From Alteribacter populi (lineage in GTDB: Bacteria; Bacillota; Bacilli; Bacillales; Salisediminibacteriaceae): a DNA stretch of 64,000 nucleotides. Of this stretch, positions 35,272 through 45,160 are shown one piece after another. The notes below the pieces were generated by a model that saw only the letters and a program-made list of their open reading frames with translations, made no database searches and had not been told where the DNA came from. Both the position numbers and the translations under genes were made by a program. The DNA is taken from positions 766,368 through 830,367 of the forward strand of contig NZ_KZ293963.1 of assembly GCF_002352765.1 (NCBI RefSeq), written 5' to 3'. Position 1 is the first letter of the stretch. The number at the start of each line of letters is the position of its first letter.

Positions 35272-37185
35272 TTAGAGCCCCCTATTTCTCGCAAAGCTCA
35301 ATTCACTCATTTGCTGCATTCGTTTTGCTACCATTAACGCTTCTTTCAATTGTTTGCGCTGATCTTTCGTTAATCGATGCGTGGCCAGTTCATTTGATAG
35401 CGGCTGATTGTCTCCTAATTGACGCAAATTTTCCTGAATCCGAAATTGATATAAATAGTCTAAAGCGAGTTTCGCATTTTTTACATCTCGTGGATGGAAC
35501 ACTTCCTCTTTTTGTAACGTATGAAGACGCCTAAGTGTACTTACCTCTTCAATGCCATAACGAATGGCAAAAATGCGCACTCCGTTTATTATTTGCATAA
35601 TCGCTGACTTTTTTAAATCAAGAGTCCGATTTTTACCTTTCGTACCAATTCGCCCAAACGCTTGAATTGGCACACGAAAACGAATCGTATCTTTCATCAG
35701 CATCGCATGAAGAATTCTTCCTTTTTGAATAGGCGGCGTGATTTTTTTGCGAAGCTTCTCTGCAAGGTTAAAATCTCCGAATAACGGTCGGTAATCAACA
35801 AAGATTGTGAAGTCTCTCACTTCCTGGGCATCGGTTTCTTTCACCCAACGTCTCACTTCTTTTTCCCAGTCGTTAATACTTCTTCGCCACTTTTCCTCTT
35901 TGGCCATGATCCCGCCAGTGCATTCCGGAAAACCACATACTACTAATCCTTGATTAATTTTTTCCGCAAATCGTTTAAAATAAGCATCAACGTGATCGCG
36001 GCTTTCTAGATGTTCATAGTTATCTAAAATAAACCCGTTATCCTGGTCAGTACTAAATGCTTGTTCGCCTCTCCCTTGGCTTCCCATCACGATAAAGCAA
36101 TAATTGACAGGCGGCAATCCGTGCCCTTCCACTTTCATTTCCCGTAAAGCAGCACGAATGACTTGAATGTGAATTTGATCATTGTATTTTGAAATAAATT
36201 CACTCATTTCAGTGCCGTATGTTTGTTCGATGAGAAGCTCTTCTGTAAAGGCAAGAAAAGAGTCATTTGTTTTTGGCGACAGTTTAGCGAGATCTTCTAA
36301 GTTTTTTGCATGGCTGACGTTGTAATATAAATTTAAGTATTCCGATTCATGTAGTCGAAGAAAGGACTCAGCTGTAAGAATACCTACTACTTTTTCGCCA
36401 TTTAAAACGGGCACCATATGGACTCGATCATCTTTAAAATAAGTAAGGACTTCATAGCTAAACGCGTCCGCCTGAGTGGAAACTGGTTTTGCATTCATCC
36501 AGCTGTCAACGGAATCATGATTGGCATCGTTGCTTAACCCTTTTAAAAGCTCAGTTTGGGTAATTGTACCTTTGAGATTGTGGTCCTGATCGACCACAGT
36601 TAAACCAGGTCCTCTCCAATCACCTAGCGCCTTAGCTGCCTGTATTAACGTTTGCTCTTTGTAAATGAACTTAGGTTTATCCATGATTGTATGTACCCGC
36701 GTCTTATACAACGCAACATTTTCTGTATCTGATGTCGTCCCTTTTCCTTTTTTCATTTCATCGTAAAGAGACTTCATGCGCTGACCGATTCCCGCTAAAA
36801 TAATATCGGAAAAAGCTGTATTTTCTGTCATCACCTTAAGGAAGTCACTTTTTTTCAACTTTACCGTTTCACAGTCTTCCAGAGCCTGTACCGAAAAATT
36901 CATCTCGCCTCCTGAAAGCAGGATCATAAGACCGATTAAGTCACCAGGATAATAAAAGCGCACGGAAAACTGTTTGCCATCTTCCCGGTGAAGGACGTTC
37001 TTTGCCAAGCCTTTTAATAAGAAGTAAACTTCAATTTCTCCTTCGTCTTCATGAAAAATAAATTCATTTTCACGAAATGATCGTCTTTCGGACTGTCCGA
37101 TAACCGTCTTAAATTGCTCAGCTGTTAACAAATGAAACGGATATTTATCTCTAATTACCTCAAAATATACTTGTTCTTCTGTCAA
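35272..37185 (-). CDS. Putative nucleotidyltransferase with cNMP-binding and CBS domains (DUF294 family)
   Basis: The 637 residues have four parts. Residues 1-135 are a cyclic-nucleotide-binding domain (FHEDEGEIEVYFLLKGLAKNV... FYYPGDLIGL). Residues 160-285 are a CBS pair. A DUF294/GlnD-type nucleotidyltransferase core follows with GSQGRGEQAFSTDQDNGFI (G-S-x-G-R, D-x-D). The last part is a DUF294 C-terminal helical domain (FRVPIQAFGRIGTKGKNRTLDLKKSAIMQIINGVRIFAI). Such proteins are predicted signal-dependent protein nucleotidyltransferases. The partner is the exonuclease, one base downstream. It overlaps mrfB by four bases. Confidence 0.85.
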   Translation of the reverse strand: MTEEQVYFEVIRDKYPFHLLTAEQFKTVIGQSERRSFRENEFIFHEDEGEIEVYFLLKGLAKNVLHREDGKQFSVRFYYPGDLIGLMILLSGGEMNFSVQALEDCETVKLKKSDFLKVMTENTAFSDIILAGIGQRMKSLYDEMKKGKGTTSDTENVALYKTRVHTIMDKPKFIYKEQTLIQAAKALGDWRGPGLTVVDQDHNLKGTITQTELLKGLSNDANHDSVDSWMNAKPVSTQADAFSYEVLTYFKDDRVHMVPVLNGEKVVGILTAESFLRLHESEYLNLYYNVSHAKNLEDLAKLSPKTNDSFLAFTEELLIEQTYGTEMSEFISKYNDQIHIQVIRAALREMKVEGHGLPPVNYCFIVMGSQGRGEQAFSTDQDNGFILDNYEHLESRDHVDAYFKRFAEKINQGLVVCGFPECTGGIMAKEEKWRRSINDWEKEVRRWVKETDAQEVRDFTIFVDYRPLFGDFNLAEKLRKKITPPIQKGRILHAMLMKDTIRFRVPIQAFGRIGTKGKNRTLDLKKSAIMQIINGVRIFAIRYGIEEVSTLRRLHTLQKEEVFHPRDVKNAKLALDYLYQFRIQENLRQLGDNQPLSNELATHRLTKDQRKQLKEALMVAKRMQQMSELSFARNRGL

Positions 37186-38504
37186 CGCCCTTCACTCCTT
37201 TCTTGTTGAACAGCAACTTTTTTCTCGAGCCGATCCATTCGTTTTTTTAACCTACATAATTTAGGCTGCTCATGACGAGCAACCCGAGCTGCTTCCAGTT
37301 CAGCGTTCATCGCTTTCCCTGTAAAAAACAGCGCCTTTTCAAAGTCTTTGTCCTGGTGCTCCATTATTTTAGCGAGTTCTTCATAACTTTCACGCAAACT
37401 GGATAAGCCAGTATTTGATTGAATACTTCGCTCAAAAAACCTTTTAGCTTCAGTGAATTTTTTTTGCTTTTTATATATCATGCCCAATTTGAGATATGCG
37501 GTGCTTTGTGTGTTGCCATGAGTTAATGCCGCTTTTTCGTAATGATCACAAGCGGCGCCAAAGTCTTTTACTTGTGCAAACCAATTTCCCATTTGGAGAT
37601 GCTCGATATTCGATGAGTGCGTATCATCTATTTTCAATAACCGCTTAGAAATATCTGCAAACAAAACGATCAACGATAAAACGTCCCATTCATGGTGCCG
37701 GAAAATCCCTTCCAGCTCTTCAGGATTTTTATGCTCTAAGTATTCAAAATACAAAATCGGCGCGAGACTTCCTGGTGTCTCGTTTCTCCTTTTTATCTTT
37801 AGCCTTTCGCTTTCGACAATGGACAGCCGGCACGATGGTAATTCGTATTTCCAAAGTCTACGAGCCGCATGTAATAAATCAAAATGACCAAACTTCGGTA
37901 ATTTAGGTACTTCATTTCGAACAAAAGCATGCCGCGACTTTACATGAGGCCAGTCGAATGCTTTCCCATTATAACTGACCAAATGATTACTTGGTTGAAA
38001 ATCTGATAGAAAACCGTGAAAAAAAGCTGCTTCACTCGCCGGTCCCGGCATAAAGTGCTGGACAACCTCAACATAATCTCCTTTGATACGCGAATAGCCC
38101 ATTAAGAAAATTGACGTCCCTGCTCCGCTAGATAACCCGGTCGTTTCTGTATCAAAGAATAGAAGGTCTTCTATGTGAACGCCTTTCGTTGAAAGAGGGT
38201 GTTCTGTTTTTTGACCCTGCCACGCTTCATGTACTTCTTTAAGCTCTGAAAACCGGCGATTGCCATGGTAATTTGTTATTTTATAGGAGCGCTTGCGAAT
38301 AAGAGAATACTCACCATCAAAAAAATGCGGTTCAAACCCATATTTTTTCCACAGTTTTTCATGAGAAAAGGGGAATCTGTCATCGGTTTTTTCAAAATCA
38401 CCTGCCGAGGTTGGCTCTGGACGGCCAGAGCGATGTGATCGTTCTGGCACTTCATTATTCATATACCCTTTCATTCTCTGCAATTTCCCTTGTAAACTCA
38501 TCAT
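37182..38504 (-). CDS. mrfB: DEDD exonuclease of mitomycin repair, MrfB (YprB)
   Basis: The 440-residue protein has an RNase H-like exonuclease core: LLFFDTETTGLSSGAGTSIF, HLVSYNGKAFDWPHVKSR and HHEWDVLSLIVLFADI supply the D-E-D-D residues. A TPR-like region follows (about 310-415; AYLKLGMIYKKQKKFTEAKRFFERSI). In B. subtilis YprB/MrfB works with helicase MrfA in UvrABC-independent repair of mitomycin lesions. Here the partner lies 4.2 kb away with a germinant-receptor operon on the opposite strand in between. It starts with two ATGs behind GGGGGTG. Confidence 0.85.
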   Translation of the reverse strand: MMSLQGKLQRMKGYMNNEVPERSHRSGRPEPTSAGDFEKTDDRFPFSHEKLWKKYGFEPHFFDGEYSLIRKRSYKITNYHGNRRFSELKEVHEAWQGQKTEHPLSTKGVHIEDLLFFDTETTGLSSGAGTSIFLMGYSRIKGDYVEVVQHFMPGPASEAAFFHGFLSDFQPSNHLVSYNGKAFDWPHVKSRHAFVRNEVPKLPKFGHFDLLHAARRLWKYELPSCRLSIVESERLKIKRRNETPGSLAPILYFEYLEHKNPEELEGIFRHHEWDVLSLIVLFADISKRLLKIDDTHSSNIEHLQMGNWFAQVKDFGAACDHYEKAALTHGNTQSTAYLKLGMIYKKQKKFTEAKRFFERSIQSNTGLSSLRESYEELAKIMEHQDKDFEKALFFTGKAMNAELEAARVARHEQPKLCRLKKRMDRLEKKVAVQQERSEGR

Positions 38505-38614
38505 TTCACCCCCTTATCCACACCTTGTTCTATTTTATATGAAAATAAATGAATAGAAAACCACTCTGTTTTTAAATACTAAGTGGAGCTATATTCGAAA
38601 AGGGAGCTTACTAA

Positions 38615-40105
38615 ATGAGCAAAGGGAATCAAGAACAGCAAAAACAAAAAAGTTTTATTGAAGTCTTGACTCTTTGCCAAGACTCAGATGACTTTGTCGT
38701 TGATGAAATTGCAAGTATCGAGCAAACATTTTACATTTCATTCTTTGATACGTTAGTTGATAATAAAGTTTTGCAAGAATTAATGATTCAACCTCTTCAA
38801 AGTGACGCCATCTATTCCTTTGAAGATATGAAAAAAAACCTCCCCTTAGATGAAATCAAAGTCGTATCAACCGGGCCTGAAGTTGAAGATGGCCTCCATA
38901 GAGGTCAAGTTCTTATTCAGTTAGATAAAGGTTCACCTTATGGTTTATTGGCGTCTGCCCCAAAAGACCAAAATCGTTCGATAGCGACTCCTGAAATTGA
39001 ATACAACGTCATTGGGCCAAAGGAAGGGTTTGTTGAGAACCTTTCAGTCAATATTAATTTAGTTCGTAGACGTCTGATCAGTTCAACTTTATCAATAAAA
39101 AAGCTGAAGGTAGGCTCGATTTCAAATACAGAGGTAGCTGTTTTGTATTTATCCGACATTGCGAGCGACGAAAATGTCCAAACGATGATTCAGCGCATTA
39201 AAGCGATTGATTACGATGAAATAAGTGATAGTTCGTACGTTTATCAATTTATTGAGGATAATAAAAATTCCCCATTCCCGCAGATGATTGATACCGAGCG
39301 CCCGGATCGGGTTGCAGCTCAATTAACGGAAGGAAAAGTGGCGGTGCTTGTCGATGGTTCCCCATCGGCTATTACAGCGCCCACGACCATTATTGAATTT
39401 TTCGCCTCCTTTGAAGATTACTATTTATCATGGCACATCGCTACTATTTTTCGATTGATTCGTTTATTTGCTGTCATCTTTTCCGTACTGTCAACACCGT
39501 TATATGTTGCGGTCATTACGTATCATACCGAACTAATTCCTCAAGATCTAATGGCAACGTTAGTTATCTCACGAGCGATTATCCCGTTTCCACCGATTAT
39601 TGAAGCTATCTTTTTAGAGCTGACGATTGAACTGTTAAGAGAAGCTGGAGCCCGTTTGCCTACTAAGGTTGGACAAACGATCGGTATCGTAGGCGGTATC
39701 GTAATCGGGACTGCTGCGGTAGAAGCTGGATTGACGAGTAATGTTTTGCTTATTATCGTCGCCTTAGCTGCATTAGCTTCATTTACAACGCCTGTCTACC
39801 GAATAGGGAATACGATTCGATTGATCCGATTTCCTTTTTTGTTCATCGCTCAGCTCTGGGGAATTATCGGAATAGCGTTGTTATCGACATTTTTCATTAT
39901 TCACTTAATCACGCTAACATCGCTTGGTCGTCCGTATTTGGAGCCTCTTTACCCGTTTCGTTTTCGTGATCTGCGCGATGCATTTTTCCGACTGCCTTTT
40001 AATATGCAATACGAACGTCCTGAATTAATGCAAACGAAAAAGCAGTACCGTTTCAAGAAAAAAGAAGGCAAAGAAATCCGCGACATTGATCATGATATTA
40101 ACTAA
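38615..40105 (+). CDS. Spore germinant receptor subunit A (GerA family)
   Basis: The 496-residue protein has an N-terminal soluble domain (about 1-260; SVNINLVRRRLISSTLSIKKLKVG and YLSDIASDENVQTMIQRIKAID are family motifs), then four to five helices and a C-terminal cytoplasmic tail. PVRIVV-like regions appear as PTTIIEFFASFEDYYLSWHIATIFR. It is the GerAA/GerKA type that forms the channel-like subunit of a nutrient germinant receptor in the inner spore membrane. First gene of a three-gene operon. The ligand cannot be inferred. Confidence 0.93.
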   Translation: MSKGNQEQQKQKSFIEVLTLCQDSDDFVVDEIASIEQTFYISFFDTLVDNKVLQELMIQPLQSDAIYSFEDMKKNLPLDEIKVVSTGPEVEDGLHRGQVLIQLDKGSPYGLLASAPKDQNRSIATPEIEYNVIGPKEGFVENLSVNINLVRRRLISSTLSIKKLKVGSISNTEVAVLYLSDIASDENVQTMIQRIKAIDYDEISDSSYVYQFIEDNKNSPFPQMIDTERPDRVAAQLTEGKVAVLVDGSPSAITAPTTIIEFFASFEDYYLSWHIATIFRLIRLFAVIFSVLSTPLYVAVITYHTELIPQDLMATLVISRAIIPFPPIIEAIFLELTIELLREAGARLPTKVGQTIGIVGGIVIGTAAVEAGLTSNVLLIIVALAALASFTTPVYRIGNTIRLIRFPFLFIAQLWGIIGIALLSTFFIIHLITLTSLGRPYLEPLYPFRFRDLRDAFFRLPFNMQYERPELMQTKKQYRFKKKEGKEIRDIDHDIN

Positions 40106-40119
40106 GGAGGGAATGTACA

Positions 40120-41238
40120 ATGTCCATTCATCACAAACAAGGCTTTTCACACATCTCTCCTTTTCTCGTATTTTTTCTAATTCATTCTATGCAAGTCGGC
40201 GTAGGTGTTTTAGGATTTCAGCGTTACCTTGCTATGGACGCAGGGTACAATGCTTGGATTACGATCATTTTGGCAGGAGTATTGGTGCATATTTCGATTT
40301 GGATGATTTACCGGATACTCTTACGCGATGACAAAAAAACAGACCTCATCGAAGTACACAAGCACTACTTCGGAAAATATATTGGCAATTTTCTTAGCTA
40401 TGCTTTTCTCGGTTATTTTTTGTTCATGGGAATTACTGTCGTAAGAACGTACGTTGAAGTCGTACAAGTTTGGGTGTTTCCGAGTTTGGCAACTTGGCCG
40501 TTGACATTAGCGATTCTCCTCATGATCGTTTATGGGATTTATAACGGTTTTCGTGTCGTTGCAGGGGTCGCTTTTTTAGGAGTCGTGATTCCATTTTTTT
40601 TAGTTCTCACGATGTTTTCACCGTTAGAATTCGCTAATCCCAATCGTTTATTACCGGTTGAATTTAATATAAAAGAGCAGTTACCTGCCATAAAGACGAT
40701 GACACTTAGCTACATCGGCTTTGAATCACTCGCTTTTTATTTTCCGTTTATTCAAGATCCAAAGAAAAGCCAAAAATGGGCTCATTTCGGAAATGGCTTG
40801 TCCGTTCTAATTTATTTACTTGTCGCTCTTGTGTCATTTTTGTTTTATAGTCGTATCCATCTCGAACGCATTATATATCCGACTTTAACAATGTGGAAAG
40901 TAGTAGAGCTACCGTTTATTGAACGGTTTGAGTATATCGGCATCGCTTTTTGGCTGTTAGTAATCACGCCAAATATTATGATTAGTATTTGGGTCGTAAG
41001 CCGTGGTATGAAAAAGCTATTACGAACAAGCCAAAAAAGTACACTATACTTCACAGCAGCAACAGTATTTTTATTTGCGATTTCTTATCAAACACGTGAA
41101 AGCATTAACCAATTAAATGATGGGGTGTCAAACGTGGGCTTCTATATCATTTTTGGTTACATCCCTGTTTTGTATATTGTGACAACGATCATGAGGAGGT
41201 TTAAGAAAAATGGCACGAAGCAGCAAAACGCAAAATAA
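40120..41238 (+). CDS. Spore germinant receptor subunit B (GerB/endospore amino acid permease family)
   Basis: The 372 residues have about ten helices, with APC-like beginning ISPFLVFFLIHSMQVGVGVLGFQRYLAMDAGYNAWI. This subunit binds the germinant. The ATG follows AAGGAGGG, 14 bases after the A-subunit stop. It overlaps the GerC gene by 29 bases. Confidence 0.92.
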   Translation: MSIHHKQGFSHISPFLVFFLIHSMQVGVGVLGFQRYLAMDAGYNAWITIILAGVLVHISIWMIYRILLRDDKKTDLIEVHKHYFGKYIGNFLSYAFLGYFLFMGITVVRTYVEVVQVWVFPSLATWPLTLAILLMIVYGIYNGFRVVAGVAFLGVVIPFFLVLTMFSPLEFANPNRLLPVEFNIKEQLPAIKTMTLSYIGFESLAFYFPFIQDPKKSQKWAHFGNGLSVLIYLLVALVSFLFYSRIHLERIIYPTLTMWKVVELPFIERFEYIGIAFWLLVITPNIMISIWVVSRGMKKLLRTSQKSTLYFTAATVFLFAISYQTRESINQLNDGVSNVGFYIIFGYIPVLYIVTTIMRRFKKNGTKQQNAK

Positions 41239-42307
41239 GTTGTCCTTACTCTTCCTCATGATGGTCTTAGTAACGGGATGTGTAGAACCGCACATATTAG
41301 ATGAATTGCAACTTGTTCATGCAATCGGGTATGACCAAGTTAGTGAGGATAATATTGAAGGTACGGTTAGCATTCCCGTTTTCAGAAGTGAAGAAGATAT
41401 AACTAGTGAAACCATTAGTGCAGTTTCAAGAACAACGAAAGATATTCGATTGTTCTTAGATGCTCAGTCTTCAAAACCGCTACATACCGGGAAAGTGTCG
41501 ACAATTTTATTCGATCAAGCACTTTCTGAAGCAGGTTTAATGCGAATTCTCGATACGTATGTACGTGACCCAAGAATAGGCATGCGTATTCATCTTGCCA
41601 TGGTCGAAGGAGTTTCTACCAAAGAATTACTTGAAACAACCTATCCACTTGAAATTGAGACAGCCGTGTATATTACTGATTTGATTGAACAAAACACTGA
41701 CCAACAAAACCTTCCAGAAACGAACTTCCACACGTTTTTAAGCCAATATTATGGGCAGGGGCGCGATCCTTTTTTACCAGTCTTAAAGAGAGAAGAGAAC
41801 GTCATAAAATTAACCGGCCTCGCTCTCTTTGATGGTGACAAATATGTTGAATCCATTGATTTAAAGGAATGTTTTTATGTGAAAGTGTTGACCGAACGTT
41901 TCGGTGACGGCTTTTATGAAATCATTCTCAATCCAGAAGAAGATGAATATACGACGCTTAGAAATTTTGACGCAAAAACAAGCTTTAAAGTTGAAGACGC
42001 AAAAACGAACCCGAAAATTGAGGCAACTATCGATCTAACGGGGAAAATCAATGAATACTCAGGACCTACATTAGACGAAGAAAAAATCGACGAAATTCAA
42101 TCATTAACAACCAAACAGCTCCAGACAGAAATCAGTCAATTTATTGAACGAATGCAAGAACTAAATATTGATCCAATTGGACTAGGCGACCAAGTTCGAC
42201 GTCACGACCCAGAGTTCTCCGACGATAAATGGAAACAACAATACTCAGATGCTGAGATAACCGTAAATGTCAAAATCACCATCAAAGAAACCGGCGTCGA
42301 AGAATAA
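41210..42307 (+). CDS. Spore germinant receptor subunit C (GerC lipoprotein)
   Basis: The 365-residue lipoprotein has signal LSLLFLMMVLVTGC (lipobox Cys at about 24) and the Ger(x)C domains: ILDELQLVHAIGYDQ, SSKPLHTGKVSTILFDQALSEAG and a C-terminal domain ending DKWKQQYSDAEITVNVKITI. It is required for receptor assembly on the outer face of the spore inner membrane. It starts within the B gene behind GAGGAGG. No terminator hairpin follows directly; the first strong one is at 42552. Confidence 0.92.
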   Translation: MARSSKTQNKLSLLFLMMVLVTGCVEPHILDELQLVHAIGYDQVSEDNIEGTVSIPVFRSEEDITSETISAVSRTTKDIRLFLDAQSSKPLHTGKVSTILFDQALSEAGLMRILDTYVRDPRIGMRIHLAMVEGVSTKELLETTYPLEIETAVYITDLIEQNTDQQNLPETNFHTFLSQYYGQGRDPFLPVLKREENVIKLTGLALFDGDKYVESIDLKECFYVKVLTERFGDGFYEIILNPEEDEYTTLRNFDAKTSFKVEDAKTNPKIEATIDLTGKINEYSGPTLDEEKIDEIQSLTTKQLQTEISQFIERMQELNIDPIGLGDQVRRHDPEFSDDKWKQQYSDAEITVNVKITIKETGVEE

Positions 42308-42335
42308 TTTTGGGGACTGTCCCCGCACAATTTTG
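42306..42335. repeat. Palindromic repeat D, copy 2
   Basis: GGGGACTGTCCCCGCACAAT follows the GerC stop within 5 bases. It shares the core of the palindrome at 13551-13577, but its left arm is shortened. Confidence 0.65.
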
Positions 42336-42427
42336 TGTAAAATTATGGGGTGTGTATTATAAGATCAATGGAGATCGACTCGTACAACACTTCTTTTGTG
42401 AAAAATTGAACTGGAAACAATAAGAAA

Positions 42428-42534
42428 AACCGCATAGCGGCCTTTTATTAAAAACAGCGTCAGCTCGCATGTTTTAAAGTCTCAAGGATGCTTTTCCCTT
42501 GAGACAAGCGGCGTGAAGGTAGCTGTCCTCTTAT
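42428..42534 (-). repeat. Dispersed repeat A, copy 2
   Basis: The reverse complement matches 22387-22495 block by block (GACAGCTAC, TTCACGCCGCT, CCTTGAGACTTTAAAACAT). A small hairpin CCGC-ATA-GCGG followed by TTTTATT lies at its plus-strand start. Confidence 0.75.
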
Positions 42535-42551
42535 AAATGCTTATCTTTTTA

Positions 42552-42587
42552 AAAAGGGCGTTCCGCATGAACGGAACGCCCTTTTTT
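42552..42587. terminator. Bidirectional terminator between gerC and mrfA
   Basis: AAAGGGCGTTCCG and CGGAACGCCCTTT flank a four-base loop with A and T runs on the two sides. It can end both convergent transcripts. Confidence 0.8.
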
Positions 42588-42612
42588 AAGAGTTTAGAAA
42601 TTATAAAAAATC

Positions 42613-42746
42613 TACGTATCGATGTCTAGCTCCAGGCGCCATCGGCTCGTGTCAAATAACCTGCCCGATTAAAAGTAAAAAGCACTTTTTATCGGACAGA
42701 ACATTTGCATTTCGTCGGGTACTCAGGCGCCTTGCGCTTTTCTTGT
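42613..42746 (-). repeat. Dispersed repeat B, longest copy
   Basis: On the minus strand, AGCGCAAGGCGCCTGAGTAC, then GACGAAATGCAAATGTTCTG and TCCGATAAAAAGTGCTTTTT, recur in shorter form at 54891-54972 and 56311-56387. This copy extends further, to a second GGCGCC. It lies right behind the mrfA stop. Confidence 0.75.
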
Positions 42747-42750
42747 TGTT

Positions 42751-45039
42751 TTACACTCTTTTCGCCATCGGAGGTCGTGATTTCAGGAGGCGCAAAACAA
42801 GCTGTTTTGCGTTAGCTTCTTCATTGTCTATACCTGTTTCGGCAGAGCCGATACAAGAGGGGCACCCTTCTTCACAAGGACACGATTCAACGTATTGATT
42901 TGCTTCTTCCAACGTGGTGTCTATCTGTTTATACACTTGATCGGATAACCCGATTCCTCCTGGATACCGATCATATAAAAAGACAGTCGGTTTTTCCGAA
43001 TGAATCGCCTTCACTTGAGGAACTGCATGTAGATCGTTTTTATCACACATGACGCTCACACATGACACATGCTGCCAAACGTGTGCCAACCCACCTAGAG
43101 CTTCTTCCAGTGTCTTTTCACCCCACTCCTTTACGAGTTCTTCAGGAAATGATAACGAAACAGCTTGGGTGTGAAGCTCTTGTTCTGGAAGGTGGATCGG
43201 TCCAGAGCCGATATTTTCAAACGTCTCCAGCTTGATTTTTTTAAAAATCGTCGCCATCGCCGTTACCATCACATCGCCAAACTCAACCTCACCGTAATTT
43301 GAGCTTTTTGTTTCATCCACTTCAAGAACTTTAAGGTTGACCGCTAAGTTGGCATCAGTAAAATACTCCACATCAACTTCTCTGACGTACGCTTTCTTTT
43401 CATCCCAGTCAAGCTCTTCCACTTGAAATTGTGTTCCTTCGTGGAGGTAAATCGCCTCGTCATGGAGAAGCGTCAAGGCGCTAAACGTATCCATTTCTCC
43501 AATAACCCGGTGGTACGCGACATCAGTTTGATCTATAATCACCACATTTTCCTGAGCTGCAGACCGTAAGCTAATGTTATGTGCCGGAAAAGCGTCATTC
43601 ATCCAGTAAAACTTATTTCGCTGTGTATGAAGAACGCGTTCATCAACTAAAAATTCCAGCATTTCCTCGACCTCAACACCGTCAAATGACTCGCCTCTTT
43701 CAAACGGAAGCTCATAAGCTGCACACTTTAAATGATCAATCAAAATGATCAAATTATCTTTGTTAATCCGTGCTGTTTCTGGAGTTCCTCCAAAGAAAAA
43801 TTCAGGGTTAGTAAAGATGTATTGGTCGATCGGCGTGGAATTTGCCACCATAATAACGACAGACTCATCTTGTCGTCGCCCCGCGCGACCTGCCTGCTGC
43901 CAGCTCGATGCTACCGAACCTGGATAGCCTGTCATAATACACACTTGCAGTTGCCCAATATCAACACCAAGCTCTAGTGCATTCGTACTCACAACACCAA
44001 TCGTATCTCCTCGCCTCAAGCTCCGTTCAATTTCCCGGCGCTGATTCGGTAAATAACCACCACGATAGCCCCGTATCTTTTTTTGACCCAAGTCGTACTT
44101 TATCAACTCTTGGAGATGACTAAGGATAATTTCCACACGTACGCGGCTTCTTGCAAACACAATCGTTTGGATGTTTTGCTTTAGAAAATCAGCAGCCAAT
44201 TGATTAACAACCTTCGTCGCACCAGCCCTTATGTTGAGCTGCCGATGAACAATCGGCGGGTTATAGAAAACAAAGTGCTTTTTCCCTCTCGGTGCTCCGT
44301 TATTGTCAATAAGCGTAACGTTTTCACCAACCAGCTCTTTACTCAATTCGTTTGGATTAGCAATGGTTGCCGATGTACAAATAAACGTCGGGTTACTACC
44401 ATAATACCGGCAAATCCGTTTTAACCGTCGTATCACATTTGCCACATGAGAGCCAAACACACCACGATACGTATGTAGTTCATCAATGACTACGGTTTCC
44501 AGATTTTCAAACAATGAAATCCACTTCGTATGATGCGGCAAAATCGCCGCGTGAAGCATATCCGGGTTCGTAATCACAATATGACCTGCTTTTCGGACGA
44601 CTTGACGAATGTTCGCCGGTGTATCCCCGTCATACGTATAGCTGTTCACATTAACATCAATATCATCAATCAACTCATTAATTTCACTTTTTTGGTCCTG
44701 AGCAAGCGCCTTTGTCGGAAATAAATAAAGCGCGCGACTGTTAGGATTCTCAAGTTGTTTTTGTAAAACGGGTAAATTGTAGCAAAGTGTTTTACCAGAC
44801 GCAGTTGGTGTGACAGCCACGACATTTTCCCCGCGATTCACCGATTCATAAGCACTTGCCTGATGAGTGTACAACTGAGATATTCCTTTTTTGAGCAACC
44901 CTTCCTTTAGTCGTCTATCGATCGAGTCAGGGAATGGAACCGTTCGTGCCTGCTTTTCTTCTATTTCATGCCAGTGGGTGACATTTTCATCATTCTTTAA
45001 ATCTCGTAAAAGGCTATGTAAGTCTTTTTTTCCAAACAT
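42751..45039 (-). CDS. mrfA: DEAD/DEAH-box DNA helicase of mitomycin repair, MrfA (YprA)
   Basis: The 762-residue superfamily 2 helicase has Walker A VTPTASGKTLCYNLP, motif II VIDELHTYRG, motif III TSATI, motif IV VFARSRVRVE and motif VI QQAGRAGRRQ. The C-terminal DUF1998 domain carries the zinc cysteines C720, C722, C726 and C729 (ESCPCEEGCPSCIG). In B. subtilis MrfA unwinds DNA and, with MrfB, repairs mitomycin C damage. It is full length here. mrfB normally follows it closely but here lies beyond the ger operon. Confidence 0.92.
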   Translation of the reverse strand: MFGKKDLHSLLRDLKNDENVTHWHEIEEKQARTVPFPDSIDRRLKEGLLKKGISQLYTHQASAYESVNRGENVVAVTPTASGKTLCYNLPVLQKQLENPNSRALYLFPTKALAQDQKSEINELIDDIDVNVNSYTYDGDTPANIRQVVRKAGHIVITNPDMLHAAILPHHTKWISLFENLETVVIDELHTYRGVFGSHVANVIRRLKRICRYYGSNPTFICTSATIANPNELSKELVGENVTLIDNNGAPRGKKHFVFYNPPIVHRQLNIRAGATKVVNQLAADFLKQNIQTIVFARSRVRVEIILSHLQELIKYDLGQKKIRGYRGGYLPNQRREIERSLRRGDTIGVVSTNALELGVDIGQLQVCIMTGYPGSVASSWQQAGRAGRRQDESVVIMVANSTPIDQYIFTNPEFFFGGTPETARINKDNLIILIDHLKCAAYELPFERGESFDGVEVEEMLEFLVDERVLHTQRNKFYWMNDAFPAHNISLRSAAQENVVIIDQTDVAYHRVIGEMDTFSALTLLHDEAIYLHEGTQFQVEELDWDEKKAYVREVDVEYFTDANLAVNLKVLEVDETKSSNYGEVEFGDVMVTAMATIFKKIKLETFENIGSGPIHLPEQELHTQAVSLSFPEELVKEWGEKTLEEALGGLAHVWQHVSCVSVMCDKNDLHAVPQVKAIHSEKPTVFLYDRYPGGIGLSDQVYKQIDTTLEEANQYVESCPCEEGCPSCIGSAETGIDNEEANAKQLVLRLLKSRPPMAKRV

Positions 45040-45139
45040 TCGACTTCCCCTCTTTCTATTCCCTTTCTAGTATATCGAATAGACGTTTGCCTCGCAAAAG
45101 GAAATGTTAGTTTACATAACTATAAGCAACATAAAGAAA

Positions 45140-45160
45140 ACTTGGCATACCGCCAAGCCT
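45140..45160 (-). terminator. Orphan terminator-like hairpin upstream of mrfA
   Basis: On the minus strand GCTTGGC-GGTAT-GCCAAG is followed by TTTTCTTT. No intact gene directly precedes it on that strand, so it may end a lost gene or read-through from the transposase region. Confidence 0.5.
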
